Source: Neomesorhizobium albiziae (GTDB taxonomy: Bacteria; Pseudomonadota; Alphaproteobacteria; Rhizobiales; Rhizobiaceae). Taken from it: a stretch of 64,000 bases of DNA. The DNA lies in contig NZ_FOSL01000014.1 in assembly GCF_900114255.1 (NCBI RefSeq), forward strand, positions 42,818-106,817, written 5' to 3'. A program made the translations under genes and the position numbers. Shown here in pieces: positions 41,543 to 50,228 of this stretch (position 1 is the first letter of the stretch; every line of letters starts with the position of its first letter). The notes beneath the pieces are model-generated. The model was not told where the DNA came from. It did not search any database and saw nothing but the letters and a program-made list of their open reading frames with translations.

Positions 41543-41881
41543 ATGTCTTCAGGCGAAAAGGCTCACTTCGGAATCGATGCCGATTCGGTCGAACAGTTGA
41601 ACGCATGGGTGGACCGCGTGACGACGCTGCGCTCGACCATTCGCTCGGCTTCCTTCGACATGGCCGAAAGGCCGGGCTGGTTCGCGGAAACGCGGGCAAG
41701 TCACCTCAGGCGATTGGCTGAATTGTGCCGGCGTGCCGGCATCGACCAGGCCGATATTCTGGCCGATACGCTGATGTTGCTCACCGAGGGCGTTCGGAGC
41801 GGTGACAACCAGACCGAAGTCGCGCGCCGAAAGCTCAATAGGATCTGCAAGGCCACCATCGCGGCCTTCTCCCGGCGATAG
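41543..41881 (+). CDS. TetR-like C-terminal-domain-only protein (no DNA-binding domain)
   Basis: A 112-residue protein that matches the ligand/dimerisation half of the nearby TetR repressor (37747-38367). Shared patterns are AWV-x2-VT, LCRRAG, AD-x-L-x-LL-x-EG and an A-x2-AFSR end. The helix-turn-helix half is absent, and no coding trace of it is seen between the porin terminator and ATG 41543. GGAAACGG precedes the start. It ends 53 bases before the double operator of the efflux operon. It is either a decayed repressor or a functional dimerisation partner that modulates TetR; the intact reading frame leaves both open. Confidence 0.7.
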   Translation: MSSGEKAHFGIDADSVEQLNAWVDRVTTLRSTIRSASFDMAERPGWFAETRASHLRRLAELCRRAGIDQADILADTLMLLTEGVRSGDNQTEVARRKLNRICKATIAAFSRR

Positions 41882-41923
41882 AGCCACAATGTCAGGATGC
41901 TTTCATAGCATCTGTTGCGGCGC

Positions 41924-41975
41924 TTGACACTGATGTTACTCGGGAGTAACAATCCCGATGTTACCAATTAGTAAC
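41924..41975 (+). promoter_or_regulatory. Efflux operon promoter with double TetR operator
   Basis: TTGACA (41924-41929) is followed after 17 bases by TAACAA as a weak -10. Two perfect inverted repeats, GTTACTCGGGAGTAAC (41935-41950) and GTTACCAATTAGTAAC (41960-41975), cover the spacer, -10 and initial transcribed region. Their spacing and arms match the pair at 38371-38411. Repressor binding would block the promoter. Confidence 0.85.
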
Positions 41976-42015
41976 ATTCGATGCGAAGCATGCCGAACTG
42001 ACAAAGAACGATCCC

Positions 42016-42291
42016 ATGAAACAGCGCGAACTCATAGACGACCGACACGACAGCATTCCGTCAGTTCCGGCTGCCTGGGATCATCAGTTCGATGGTGCTG
42101 CGCGCGGACGTTACCGCGACCTATTTCAGGCGGGACACATCACCCACCTGGCTGCGGCGATGGCCGTCTACCTCGTTCTGCTCGCGGGGCTCCTGCTCCA
42201 CGGTCTGGATGCTCCGGATCCGACGCCGACGTCGTCGCTCACCAACACGGTCACCGTGCCCGCGATGCAGCACCGGCGCGACCGTGAATGA
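42016..42291 (+). CDS. Small single-helix membrane protein leading the RND operon
   Basis: A 91-residue protein with one membrane helix at about 44-64 (HLAAAMAVYLVLLAGLLLHG) and charged flanks. It starts 40 bases after the double operator and 60 bases before the adaptor gene, so it is the first gene of the efflux transcript. I do not recognise the family. Small membrane proteins can modulate RND pumps (AcrZ with AcrB is the known example), but any relation is inference from position. Confidence 0.65.
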   Translation: MKQRELIDDRHDSIPSVPAAWDHQFDGAARGRYRDLFQAGHITHLAAAMAVYLVLLAGLLLHGLDAPDPTPTSSLTNTVTVPAMQHRRDRE

Positions 42292-42351
42292 CCCACGCGG
42301 CGGACAGCGCGCCATTCGACGGACGATCGCCAATTCAAGAAGAGATGACCC

Positions 42352-43560
42352 ATGGATCAGCTTGATGGAAGACGCATTGTGCTTGTCACGCAGACAATCA
42401 GGCGGCTCATAACACTCGCCTTCATCGTGATGAGCGGCGCTGTCATAAGTGCCTGCGGTCAGGAAGCTGCAGGCGGAACCCCGCCGCCGGCGCCGGATGT
42501 CGGCGTGGCCCAGGTACTTTCGAAGCCCGTACGCGAATGGGATGAATTTACCGGTCGCATCGCAGCTGTCGAAGCGGTGGAACTGCGGGCCCGCGTCAGC
42601 GGCTACATGGAGCGCGTTGCTTACGTTGAAGGTCAGGAGATCAAGAAGGGAGACCTTCTCTTCGTGATCGACCAGCGCCGCTACAAGTCCCAGCTCGACG
42701 CGGCGTTGGCCGAACTTGAACGCGCCCACAGTGCGGCCGAACTGGCGCAGGTCCAGGACGTGCGCGCCCGCACGCTGCTGGCCAGCAACGCCGTTTCCCG
42801 CGACCAGGCCGACACGCGCAAGGCGACCGTCGCGCAAAGCAACGCTGTGGTGAACGCGGCCGAAGCCGCGGTCGCCGACGCGCGGCTCAATCTCGAATTC
42901 ACCGAGGTGCGTTCACCGATTTCAGGCCGCGCTGGGCGCGCGCTGGTAACAGCGGGCAACCTCGTGCAGGCCGATTCGACTTTGCTCACCACATTGGTGT
43001 CGCAGGATCCGGTCTACGTCTACTTCGACAGCGATGAGCGCAGCTTCCTGCGTTACAACGCGCTTGCCCGCCTGGGTGAACGCAATGCTTCGCGCAACGC
43101 GGTTCGCGTCGGGCTTGCCGACGAGGAGGGCTATCCGCACCAAGGCAGCGTCGATTTCACCGATACGCAGGTCGACCCCAACACCGGCACCATCCGCACG
43201 CGGGCCATTCTCGGCAATGCAGACCGGCGGTTTTCTCCCGGTATGTTCGCACGGGTGCAGCTGGAAGGCGCGCGCGAAACGAGGGCTTTGCTGATCGACG
43301 ACAAGGCTGTGATGACCGACCAGGACCGCAAATATGTCTACCTGGTGGATGCCGAAAACAGGGCGCAGCGCAGGGATGTCGAGCTTGGCCGCATGGCCGA
43401 CGGATTGCGTGTCGTGACCGCCGGGCTAGCGCACCGGGACCGGGTGATCGTCGATGGCATCCAGAAGGTGTTCATGCCGGGCATGCCGGTGAACCCACAG
43501 CCTATCGAAATGGGTGCGCCGCCGGAGCCGAAGCCCGAGCCGGTGGCTTCGGCAAACTGA
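42352..43560 (+). CDS. RND efflux periplasmic adaptor (membrane fusion lipoprotein)
   Basis: A 402-residue AcrA/MexE-type adaptor. The lipobox VISAC places the acylated Cys at 35. A lipoyl half-motif (GYMERVAYVEGQEIKKGDLLFVID), an alpha-hairpin (about 110-165), the second lipoyl half (EVRSPISGRAG) and beta-barrel/membrane-proximal domains follow, with a Pro-rich tail. It links the inner-membrane pump to an outer-membrane channel. No outer-membrane factor gene is in the window, so a TolC/BepC encoded elsewhere is expected. Confidence 0.93.
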   Translation: MDQLDGRRIVLVTQTIRRLITLAFIVMSGAVISACGQEAAGGTPPPAPDVGVAQVLSKPVREWDEFTGRIAAVEAVELRARVSGYMERVAYVEGQEIKKGDLLFVIDQRRYKSQLDAALAELERAHSAAELAQVQDVRARTLLASNAVSRDQADTRKATVAQSNAVVNAAEAAVADARLNLEFTEVRSPISGRAGRALVTAGNLVQADSTLLTTLVSQDPVYVYFDSDERSFLRYNALARLGERNASRNAVRVGLADEEGYPHQGSVDFTDTQVDPNTGTIRTRAILGNADRRFSPGMFARVQLEGARETRALLIDDKAVMTDQDRKYVYLVDAENRAQRRDVELGRMADGLRVVTAGLAHRDRVIVDGIQKVFMPGMPVNPQPIEMGAPPEPKPEPVASAN

Positions 43561-43568
43561 TGGTGACG

Positions 43569-43611
43569 GGCCGGCCGGGGCAGTTGTTGGCCGGCCGGAA
43601 GGTGGCCGGCC
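43569..43611 (+). repeat. Three GGCCGGCC palindromes between adaptor and pump genes
   Basis: GGCCGGCC occurs at 43569-43576, 43589-43596 and 43604-43611 within the 156-base gap separating the adaptor and pump genes. Any two copies can form a stable 8-bp stem, so alternative hairpins are possible. They may protect the upstream mRNA or attenuate pump expression. Confidence 0.6.
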
Positions 43612-43716
43612 GAGCCGCCGTACAGACTGCATCGCACCAAGCGATGACAACTGCCTGACGCAAGGTTTCGGACGTCGCAGAAAAAATCGGACCCGTCCGA
43701 ACAAGGGTGTGCTCCC

Positions 43717-46700
43717 ATGGACTTTTCCAAGTTCTTCATCGACCGACCGATATTCGCCGCGGTCCTGTCGATCATCATATTCGCTGCCGGGCTGATCGCG
43801 CTGCCATTGCTGCCGATCTCGGAATATCCCGATGTCGTTCCGCCCAGCGTACAGGTTCGCGCGGTCTATCCCGGCGCCAATCCCAAGGAGATTTCGGAGA
43901 CAGTCGCCACCCCGCTGGAGGAGGCGATCAACGGTGTCGAGAACATGATGTACATGAAGTCGGTGGCGGGATCCGACGGCGTGCTTTTGATGACCGTCAC
44001 CTTCCGTCCCGGAACCGATCCCGACTCTGCGCAAGTGAGCGTGCAGAACCGTGTCAGCCAGGCGCAGTCGCGCTTGCCTGAAGCGGTCATCCGGCAGGGC
44101 GTAACCACACAAAAACAATCGCCCAACTTCACCATGGTCATCAACCTGTTCTCGCCGGACGACACCTACAACTCCCTCTACCTGCGCAACTACGCCAACC
44201 TGAAGATCAGGGACGAGCTGGCGCGCCTGCCGGGTGTGGGTCAGGCGCTGGTGTTCGGCTCCGGTGACTATGCGATGCGCATATGGCTGGACCCGGACAA
44301 GGTCGCTTCGCGCGGCCTCACGGCAGGCGACGTGGTGCGGGCGGTGCGCGAGCAGAACCTGCAGGTGTCGGCTGGCCAGCTCGGCGCCGAGCCATTGCCC
44401 AGCGACAGCGATTTCCTGATATCCATCAATGCGCGTGGCCGCCTTCAAACCGAGCAGGAATTTGGCGATGTGGTCATCAAGGCAGGCAGCAATGGCGAGG
44501 TGGTTCGCCTCGCCGATGTCGCCCGGATCGAGCTCGGCGCCAGCGACTACACATTGCGGGCGCAGCTCGACAACAAGGAATCGATCGCCATCGGTATCTT
44601 CCAGGCTCCGGGCGCCAACGCGCTCGAAATCGCCGATGCCGTTCGCGCCAAGATGGGCGAACTGGCGACGCGCTTTCCGCCGGGCATGGAGTGGGTCTCA
44701 GTCTACAACACCACGGTATTCGTGCGCGATTCGATCAACGCGGTGGTCTCGACGCTGCTGGAAGCGGTGGCGCTGGTCGTGCTGGTGGTCATCCTGTTCC
44801 TGCAAACGTGGCGCGCGTCGATCATTCCGCTGATCGCCGTGCCGGTGTCGATCGTCGGCACGTTCGCGGTGCTCTATCTCCTGGGCTTTTCGATCAACAC
44901 GCTGAGCTTGTTCGGCCTGGTGTTGGCGATCGGTATCGTGGTCGACGACGCCATCGTTGTGGTCGAGAATGTCGAGCGCAATATCGAGGAAGGGCTGAGC
45001 CCGCTCGATGCTGCGCATCAGGCGATGAAGGAGGTTTCCGGGCCGATCGTGGCGATCGCGCTGGTGCTGTGCGCGGTCTTCGTGCCGATGGCGTTCCTCG
45101 ACGGCGTCGTCGGGCAATTCTACAAGCAGTTCGCGGTGACCATCGCCATCTCGACGGTGATCTCCGCGATCAACTCGCTGACCCTTTCGCCGGCGCTGGC
45201 CGCCTTGCTGCTCAAGGGCCACGACACCCCGAAAGACATGCCGTCGCGGCTCATCGACCGCCTGTTCGGCTGGCTGTTCCGCCCGTTCAACCGCTTCTTC
45301 AAGAGCAGTTCGAACGGCTATCAGGGTGCGGTGTCGCGCACCCTCAACCGGCGTGGCGGGGTTTTCGCGGTCTATGTGCTGCTGCTGGCCGCGGCCGGCT
45401 TCATGTTCCAGACGGTGCCGGGCGGCTTCATTCCGAGCCAGGACAAGGGGTTTTTGATCAGCGGCACCAAGCTGCCGGAAGGCGCATCGCTGTCGCGGAC
45501 CGACGCCGTGCTGCGCAGGATCAGTGAAGCGGCGCTGGAGGTCGAGGGTGTCGACAGCACGGTCTCGTTCCCCGGTCTCAACGCCTTGCAATTCACCAAC
45601 ACGCCCAACACCGGTGTCTCGTTCATCATCCTGAAGCCGTTCAACGAACGCCACCGCAGTGCGGCGGAAATCAATGCGGAGATCAACCAGAAGATCGCCA
45701 GCATCAAGGAAGGCTTTGCCTTCGCGTTTCTGCCGCCCGCGGTTTTCGGCCTGGGCAGCGGCTCCGGCTACTCCCTTTACATCGAGGACCGCGCCGAGCT
45801 TGGCTATGGCGCCTTGCAGAATGCGCTCGGCGCGCTGCAAGGCACGGTCATGCAGACCCCCGGCATGACCTTCCCGATCAGCACCTATCAGTCCAACGTG
45901 CCGCAGCTCGACCTGCAGGTCGACCGCGTGAAGGCGAAGGCACAAGGTGTGGCCCTGACCGAACTGTTTGACACGGTGCAGACTTACCTCGGTTCCGCCT
46001 ATGTCAACGATTTCAACAGGTTCGGCCGCACGTTCCGCGTCTTCGCCCAAGCCGACGGACCGTACCGCGACAGCGTCGAGGACATCGCAAAGCTGCGCAC
46101 CCGCAACGACCGGGGCGAAATGGTGCCGATCGGTTCGATGGTGCGTATCGACCAAACCTATGGGCCCGACCCGGTGATGCGCTATAACGGCTATCCTGCC
46201 GTCGACGTGATCGGCGACGCCGATCCCCGGCTGCTGTCGTCGGCCGAAGCGATGGCCAAGGTCAATGAGCTGGCTGCAAAAGTGCTGCCCAACGGCATGG
46301 TCACCGAGTGGACGGATCTGAGTTTCCAGCAGTCGACGCAGGGCAATGCCGCGCTTTTCATCTTCCCTCTGTCCGTAATGCTGGCGTTCCTGGTTCTGGC
46401 CGCGCTCTATGAAAGCTGGACGCTGCCGCTTGCGGTCGTTCTGATCGTGCCGATGTGTCTGCTTTCCGCGCTGGTCGGCGTGTGGATGACCGGCGGCGAC
46501 AACAACGTCTTCGTGCAGGTCGGCCTTGTCGTGCTGATGGGGCTGGCGTGCAAGAACGCCATCCTGATCGTCGAGTTCGCCCGCGAACTGGAGATCCAGG
46601 GCAAGGGCATTGTCGAATCCGCGTTGGAAGCCTGCCGCCTCCGGTTGCGCCCCATCATCATGACGTCGATCGCCTTCATCGCAGGCACCGTGCCGCTTCT

Positions 46701-46884
46701 CATCGGTCACGGTGCCGGCGCCGAAGTGCGCGCCGTCACCGGTATCACCGTGTTCGCTGGCATGCTGGGCGTGACCTTGTTCGGGCTGTTTCTGACACCA
46801 GTGTTTTATGTCTCGTTGCGCAAGATGGTACGCAAGAGCCCAGCCGCCTGGAGCGAGCACGGCGCGACGGAGAAGCCTCTCTAA
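43717..46884 (+). CDS. RND multidrug efflux pump, HAE1 family inner-membrane transporter
   Basis: A 1055-residue AcrB/MexF-like proton antiporter with 12 membrane helices and two large periplasmic loops. It shows the N-terminal FFIDRPIFAAVLS, the proton-relay segment GIVVDDAIVVVENVERN in TM4, and a C-terminal GLACKNAILIVEFARE in TM10. It exports amphiphilic drugs or solvents as a trimer together with the adjacent adaptor. TetR-type double operators at the operon promoter indicate substrate-induced expression. Closest named types by pattern are MexF and Brucella Bep pumps; the substrate cannot be inferred. Confidence 0.95.
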   Translation: MDFSKFFIDRPIFAAVLSIIIFAAGLIALPLLPISEYPDVVPPSVQVRAVYPGANPKEISETVATPLEEAINGVENMMYMKSVAGSDGVLLMTVTFRPGTDPDSAQVSVQNRVSQAQSRLPEAVIRQGVTTQKQSPNFTMVINLFSPDDTYNSLYLRNYANLKIRDELARLPGVGQALVFGSGDYAMRIWLDPDKVASRGLTAGDVVRAVREQNLQVSAGQLGAEPLPSDSDFLISINARGRLQTEQEFGDVVIKAGSNGEVVRLADVARIELGASDYTLRAQLDNKESIAIGIFQAPGANALEIADAVRAKMGELATRFPPGMEWVSVYNTTVFVRDSINAVVSTLLEAVALVVLVVILFLQTWRASIIPLIAVPVSIVGTFAVLYLLGFSINTLSLFGLVLAIGIVVDDAIVVVENVERNIEEGLSPLDAAHQAMKEVSGPIVAIALVLCAVFVPMAFLDGVVGQFYKQFAVTIAISTVISAINSLTLSPALAALLLKGHDTPKDMPSRLIDRLFGWLFRPFNRFFKSSSNGYQGAVSRTLNRRGGVFAVYVLLLAAAGFMFQTVPGGFIPSQDKGFLISGTKLPEGASLSRTDAVLRRISEAALEVEGVDSTVSFPGLNALQFTNTPNTGVSFIILKPFNERHRSAAEINAEINQKIASIKEGFAFAFLPPAVFGLGSGSGYSLYIEDRAELGYGALQNALGALQGTVMQTPGMTFPISTYQSNVPQLDLQVDRVKAKAQGVALTELFDTVQTYLGSAYVNDFNRFGRTFRVFAQADGPYRDSVEDIAKLRTRNDRGEMVPIGSMVRIDQTYGPDPVMRYNGYPAVDVIGDADPRLLSSAEAMAKVNELAAKVLPNGMVTEWTDLSFQQSTQGNAALFIFPLSVMLAFLVLAALYESWTLPLAVVLIVPMCLLSALVGVWMTGGDNNVFVQVGLVVLMGLACKNAILIVEFARELEIQGKGIVESALEACRLRLRPIIMTSIAFIAGTVPLLIGHGAGAEVRAVTGITVFAGMLGVTLFGLFLTPVFYVSLRKMVRKSPAAWSEHGATEKPL

Positions 46885-47245
46885 GCTGGCAAGGCATCCG
46901 CCGGCGCCTTAGGAGGAAAGGTTCGCCGTCGGCTGAACCGAGTAGATCCCGAACTGGATACCCATCGGCAAGGCCACCGTAACGGCAAGGTTGTGAAGCG
47001 ACTGCCCATACGGTCAACAGTGCGAGCTAAGCGGCCTTCGGCAAAAAAAGACCTTTGCGGCCCGTCACGAACGTCCGCTGATACGGCGCATTGCTGCTCG
47101 GCGGCGATCCAGATCAGCGCGTAGGGTTGTGTGCAGCCAGAGTGATGCACGGTAGTCGATGAGGATAGCCCGCCTGCCTCTATTGCTCGCGCGAAATGCT
47201 GGGATGAATGTTAACGCCGGCATACCATCAAAAAGTGCGCTAGCT
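46885..47245. other. Intergenic region with possible degraded coding traces
   Basis: About 360 bases at the left edge of the decayed stretch. On the minus strand near 46915-47000, one frame reads HNLAVTVALPMGIQFGIYS to a stop. This resembles the tail of a hydrophobic protein, but no start is present and I cannot assign it. No terminator after the pump gene is evident. Confidence 0.3.
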
Positions 47246-47611
47246 TCAGACCTTCTTGAACTCGAATAGCTCGATGACGTTGCCCGATGGATCTTCGAGC
47301 AAGATGGCGCGGCCGGCGCCGCCGTCGCTTATATCGCCGCGGAATCGTGCATGAGCCCGGCGCAACCGCTCGATAAGAACGTCGAGCTCGTTCGTAACGA
47401 TCATAAACCGGTTCCACCCGCCAGGCCTCGGATCTCCGCCCGCCTGACCGCCGCTTCCTGCACCTGGGGCGCTGAGATACAGCGTGAATTCACCGCGCAG
47501 CAGCGCGGCGAACTTGCCCGGATTGTGCTTGTCGACTTTGAAATCGAGATTGTCTTGATAGAACGCGACCGCCCCGTCGACGTCGGCAACGATATATCGG
47601 ACGGAAATCAT
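47246..47611 (-). CDS. VOC (glyoxalase/bleomycin-resistance) superfamily protein
   Basis: A 121-residue single-module VOC protein with the typical start RYIVADVDGAVAFYQDNLDF and end RAILLEDPSGNVIELFEFKK, containing the late metal-type Glu. Such proteins are small dioxygenases, isomerases or antibiotic-binding proteins; the substrate is unknown. It is monocistronic, downstream of a DUF899 gene on the same strand. Confidence 0.85.
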   Translation of the reverse strand: MISVRYIVADVDGAVAFYQDNLDFKVDKHNPGKFAALLRGEFTLYLSAPGAGSGGQAGGDPRPGGWNRFMIVTNELDVLIERLRRAHARFRGDISDGGAGRAILLEDPSGNVIELFEFKKV

Positions 47612-47704
47612 TCAAACTTCTCCCGTCTTTGATCCGCGGCGACAGTATATTCAGTTCCTTCCAAAGGCAGACCGCGCCTTCACATCGCTCAGAACCCCTG
47701 ACCG

Positions 47705-48427
47705 TTAGTACGTGATCTTCGGATACCAGTCGGTCCCGCGGCCTTCCGGCGTCCAGTCCAGGACGTTCCACAGCATCATCAGGTCCGGCTCGGTTGCCGG
47801 GTCCTTGTCCGGATCGGCCGACTCGAAACCCAGCTCCGCGCCCCAGAAGTGCCGGATGGTCCCGTCGCGCCGTGTGAAGACGTTCTCGGCGGCGGTGTCG
47901 ATCCCATCGTCCATGATGGCGTGGTAGTCCCGGCTGAAATTCCCGTTGACGTCGGCATACAGCGGCAGGTTCTTCCAGCCACGCTCGACCTTGAAGGCGA
48001 TCTGCCGCTCGATGGCCGAAAGGCCGACGACGGCGAGGGCGATCCGCTGGCGGAGGTGATCGGCGTTGCCGTCCAGGCAGCTCAGAAGGGCGGTGCACAT
48101 GGGGCATGGGCGCTGGCGCTTGGGGCCGTACATCCAGTTATAGACGAACAGGGTGTCCTTATCGCCGAAGAGCGCCTCGAAGCCGACGGGATTGGCGCCG
48201 CCCACGCTACTAGCTTCGCCCATAAACTGATAGTCGCCCTTCACCTCGCCGCCAGGCGGCAAGGCGCGACGCTGGGCGGCGACGCGCGCGATGTGGCGGT
48301 TGAGTTCGATCTCCTCGACCAGCAGGGCCTCGCGTGCCTTGCGGTACTCCGCGCTCTCGTTCGGCTGGCGAGCGCGGTTCTTGTGAGCGATCGCAGTGGC
48401 AGGTTGCAGGGCGGAACCGTCGGCCAT
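47705..48427 (-). CDS. DUF899 thioredoxin-like family protein
   Basis: A 240-residue DUF899 protein. The thioredoxin-like CPMCTALL motif lies at about 107-114. Conserved DUF899 segments GDYQFMGEAS, FVYNWMYGPKRQRPCPMC, NFSRDYHAIMDDG and VFTRRDGTIRHFW are present. Family function is unknown; a redox role is suggested by the CxxC. ATG 48427 is chosen over a TTG ten codons earlier. Confidence 0.87.
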   Translation of the reverse strand: MADGSALQPATAIAHKNRARQPNESAEYRKAREALLVEEIELNRHIARVAAQRRALPPGGEVKGDYQFMGEASSVGGANPVGFEALFGDKDTLFVYNWMYGPKRQRPCPMCTALLSCLDGNADHLRQRIALAVVGLSAIERQIAFKVERGWKNLPLYADVNGNFSRDYHAIMDDGIDTAAENVFTRRDGTIRHFWGAELGFESADPDKDPATEPDLMMLWNVLDWTPEGRGTDWYPKITY

Positions 48428-48722
48428 GACCTCGTCTCCCAGTTCAAACCCCTTCAACTGGCCACCCGCCTTAGGGTTCCATCCGAATCGCTGTCGCGCG
48501 CGATGGGCGGACTATCGTATTCCCGCCAAAGCGACTGCCGCTACAGAAATTGTATGTCACCATAGCGGTGCCCAGTCTCATCTCGTCCGGTGCGCCAATT
48601 GGATGTATTCCAAAATCGTGTCGCGACGTCTAGTGCTTACCCCGTTCCAGAAGTTTGGGTGCGAGCGCAAAATGGTGCAACGCGGCCCCATTGCCGAGTT
48701 TCCCGTACCCAATATTTGTTGG

Positions 48723-49655
48723 CTAGGACTTGGTGGATAAAGTGAAACCGTCCAATTCCTCACCGACCTCGGACAGGGCCTTTCTGATTGTCTCTTCAAC
48801 TTCCTCTCGTTTCTTTGGAGGCGTCAGGCGTAGCCCCTTTTGGATCGCCTCGCGCCAGTGCTGTCCCCTGCCCCACGCTTCTGCGAAAACCTCAGCGAGA
48901 TCATCTTGTCGGCGCGTGGCATGGAGTGCCTCCACGAGCAGGCTGGCCTGGTAGATATCTTTCTCTCGTTTGGCGATGCCGTTGGGATCCGATTGCCTGC
49001 GAGAGGCGACGATCAGCTTGTGGACCGCATAGCGTTGCGGCGACGGCACAGTCACAGGCACCCCCGATCGGTGCAACATCACCGTCCGGATAGGCTCGTG
49101 GATCAGGAAATCGAGAAAACGCAAAGGCTGTGCCGATGCTCCGCCCAGCGCAGGCATTGGACTTGCGTTATCGGTGTAATCATCGGACCCACGATTTGGG
49201 GTCAGGAACTCGACCTTGTACCTAGATGCGTTCTGGAACTGTGTCACGCGAAGCGGATCAGATCGATGCGGAATCTCGCGGAATGTCGGGTCGACGCTCC
49301 TCAATATTTCCAGGATCGGCGGCAGGCTATCTTCGACTGACGACGAAATCGAATAGTGCTGCGCGAAATCGGCATCGCCCGTCTGCAACGAGGCGCCGGG
49401 GAGCCTCACACCAAGGTGCCCGGCATATGTCTGGAAGGCAACTGTACCGACAAGAACGCCTCTCAGACGGAAGATGCCTGCTGTGGCCATAGCCTCGACC
49501 ACATCACCAGTAAGACGATCGGGTGCCATGAGTCGGGCTTCCCGTGTCAGCGTGGAGACGAGTTTCCGACGACTGCGGAGGTCTTCCTTAATCTCCTGGA
49601 AGGCTTCTACGCGCTTGGCAATCTCGGGATCATCCGAGGGACCAACACTGGCGAC
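48723..49655 (-). pseudogene. 5'-truncated GSU2403-type nucleotidyltransferase-fold protein
   Basis: From about 49650 down to the stop, the minus strand encodes a GSU2403-family nucleotidyltransferase-like protein. Visible patterns are VGPSDDPEIAKRVEAFQ, GVLVGTVAFQTYAGHLGVRLPG, LQTGDADFAQ (acidic metal-type residues) and HKLIVASRRQSDPNG. The frame stays open to an ATG at 49781, but residues upstream of VGPSDD are the antisense of an isochorismatase remnant, not family sequence. The native N-terminal part is therefore missing. The rest is intact and might be expressed from an internal start. Confidence 0.7.
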
Positions 49656-49863
49656 GGTGCTGGACGCCGTCGACCTCGGATTCCCGGTTGTCGTTCTGGG
49701 CGATGCGGTCGCGAGCTCTTCGGAGCAGTCGCACCGCGCGACCTTGGATCTACTACTACCCCGCATGCCGCAGCAGATCACCGTCGCCGCGACGGCTGAG
49801 GTGCTAAAACACTTGGCCAGGATTGGACGGAACAGGCTGCAGAGCGAGGTCAGCCTCTCGTGA
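49654..49863 (+). pseudogene. Isochorismatase-family hydrolase, 3' remnant
   Basis: The plus strand encodes TVLDAVDLGFPVVVLGDAVA followed by SSSEQSHRATLDLLL and QQITVAATAEVL. This is the C-terminal third of a cysteine hydrolase of the isochorismatase type (the VEDA-x-AS segment and tail). Sequence before about 49654 is the opposite-strand nucleotidyltransferase, so the catalytic half is gone. The sharp switch marks a recombination junction. Confidence 0.6.
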
Positions 49864-49908
49864 TCGTCGTTCTCGGTTCCCCGAACATGGACTTGGCCTG
49901 TTCGGTAG

Positions 49909-50121
49909 CTACCTTAACACTTCGCCCAAGAAATATTTGATGGAGATGCGGCTGGAACGCGCGTCATCTGCTGCAGACCGAATGCGTGATCGGCCAAGTG
50001 GCGCTTGCTTGCGAATGTGGAAATTGCGGTTCGTGGCTGCCTGATGTGTTCCAATGCCCCCTTGCTTCCAGACGAAGTTGGGAAGAACGGGCAGTTGGTG
50101 AAGATCGGCTAACCAACCCAC
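49909..50121 (-). pseudogene. Fic-family N-terminal remnant
   Basis: This minus-strand open frame begins with LHQLPVLPNFVWKQG, aligning with the intact Fic protein just upstream (IHQLPEWPTFTWKPE). After about 30 residues it diverges to unrelated sequence (SRISIKYFLGEVLR). It has no Fic motif. It is best read as the leftover front of a second Fic gene or a partial duplication. Confidence 0.55.
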
Positions 50122-50228
50122 ACAACCTTGCAGCTGCTAGGGATCGTTACCCGATAGGGCCGAGACCCGAATGGGTTGGGTCGAGCACAAGCAAGATAGA
50201 GCCCGACCGGCAACAACCGGAGCGGCAA

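Noticed and set aside
44283..45527. 414-codon plus-strand frame inside the RND gene
   Set aside because: Arg/Gly-rich shadow in another frame of the 1055-residue pump.
44698..46860. 720-codon minus-strand frame
   Set aside because: Antisense shadow of the RND pump gene, His/Arg/Gln-rich, with no domain pattern.
47030..47130. Possible intergenic repeat element
   Set aside because: The segment looked like a dispersed rhizobial repeat, but only one copy is in the window and no terminal repeats were found.
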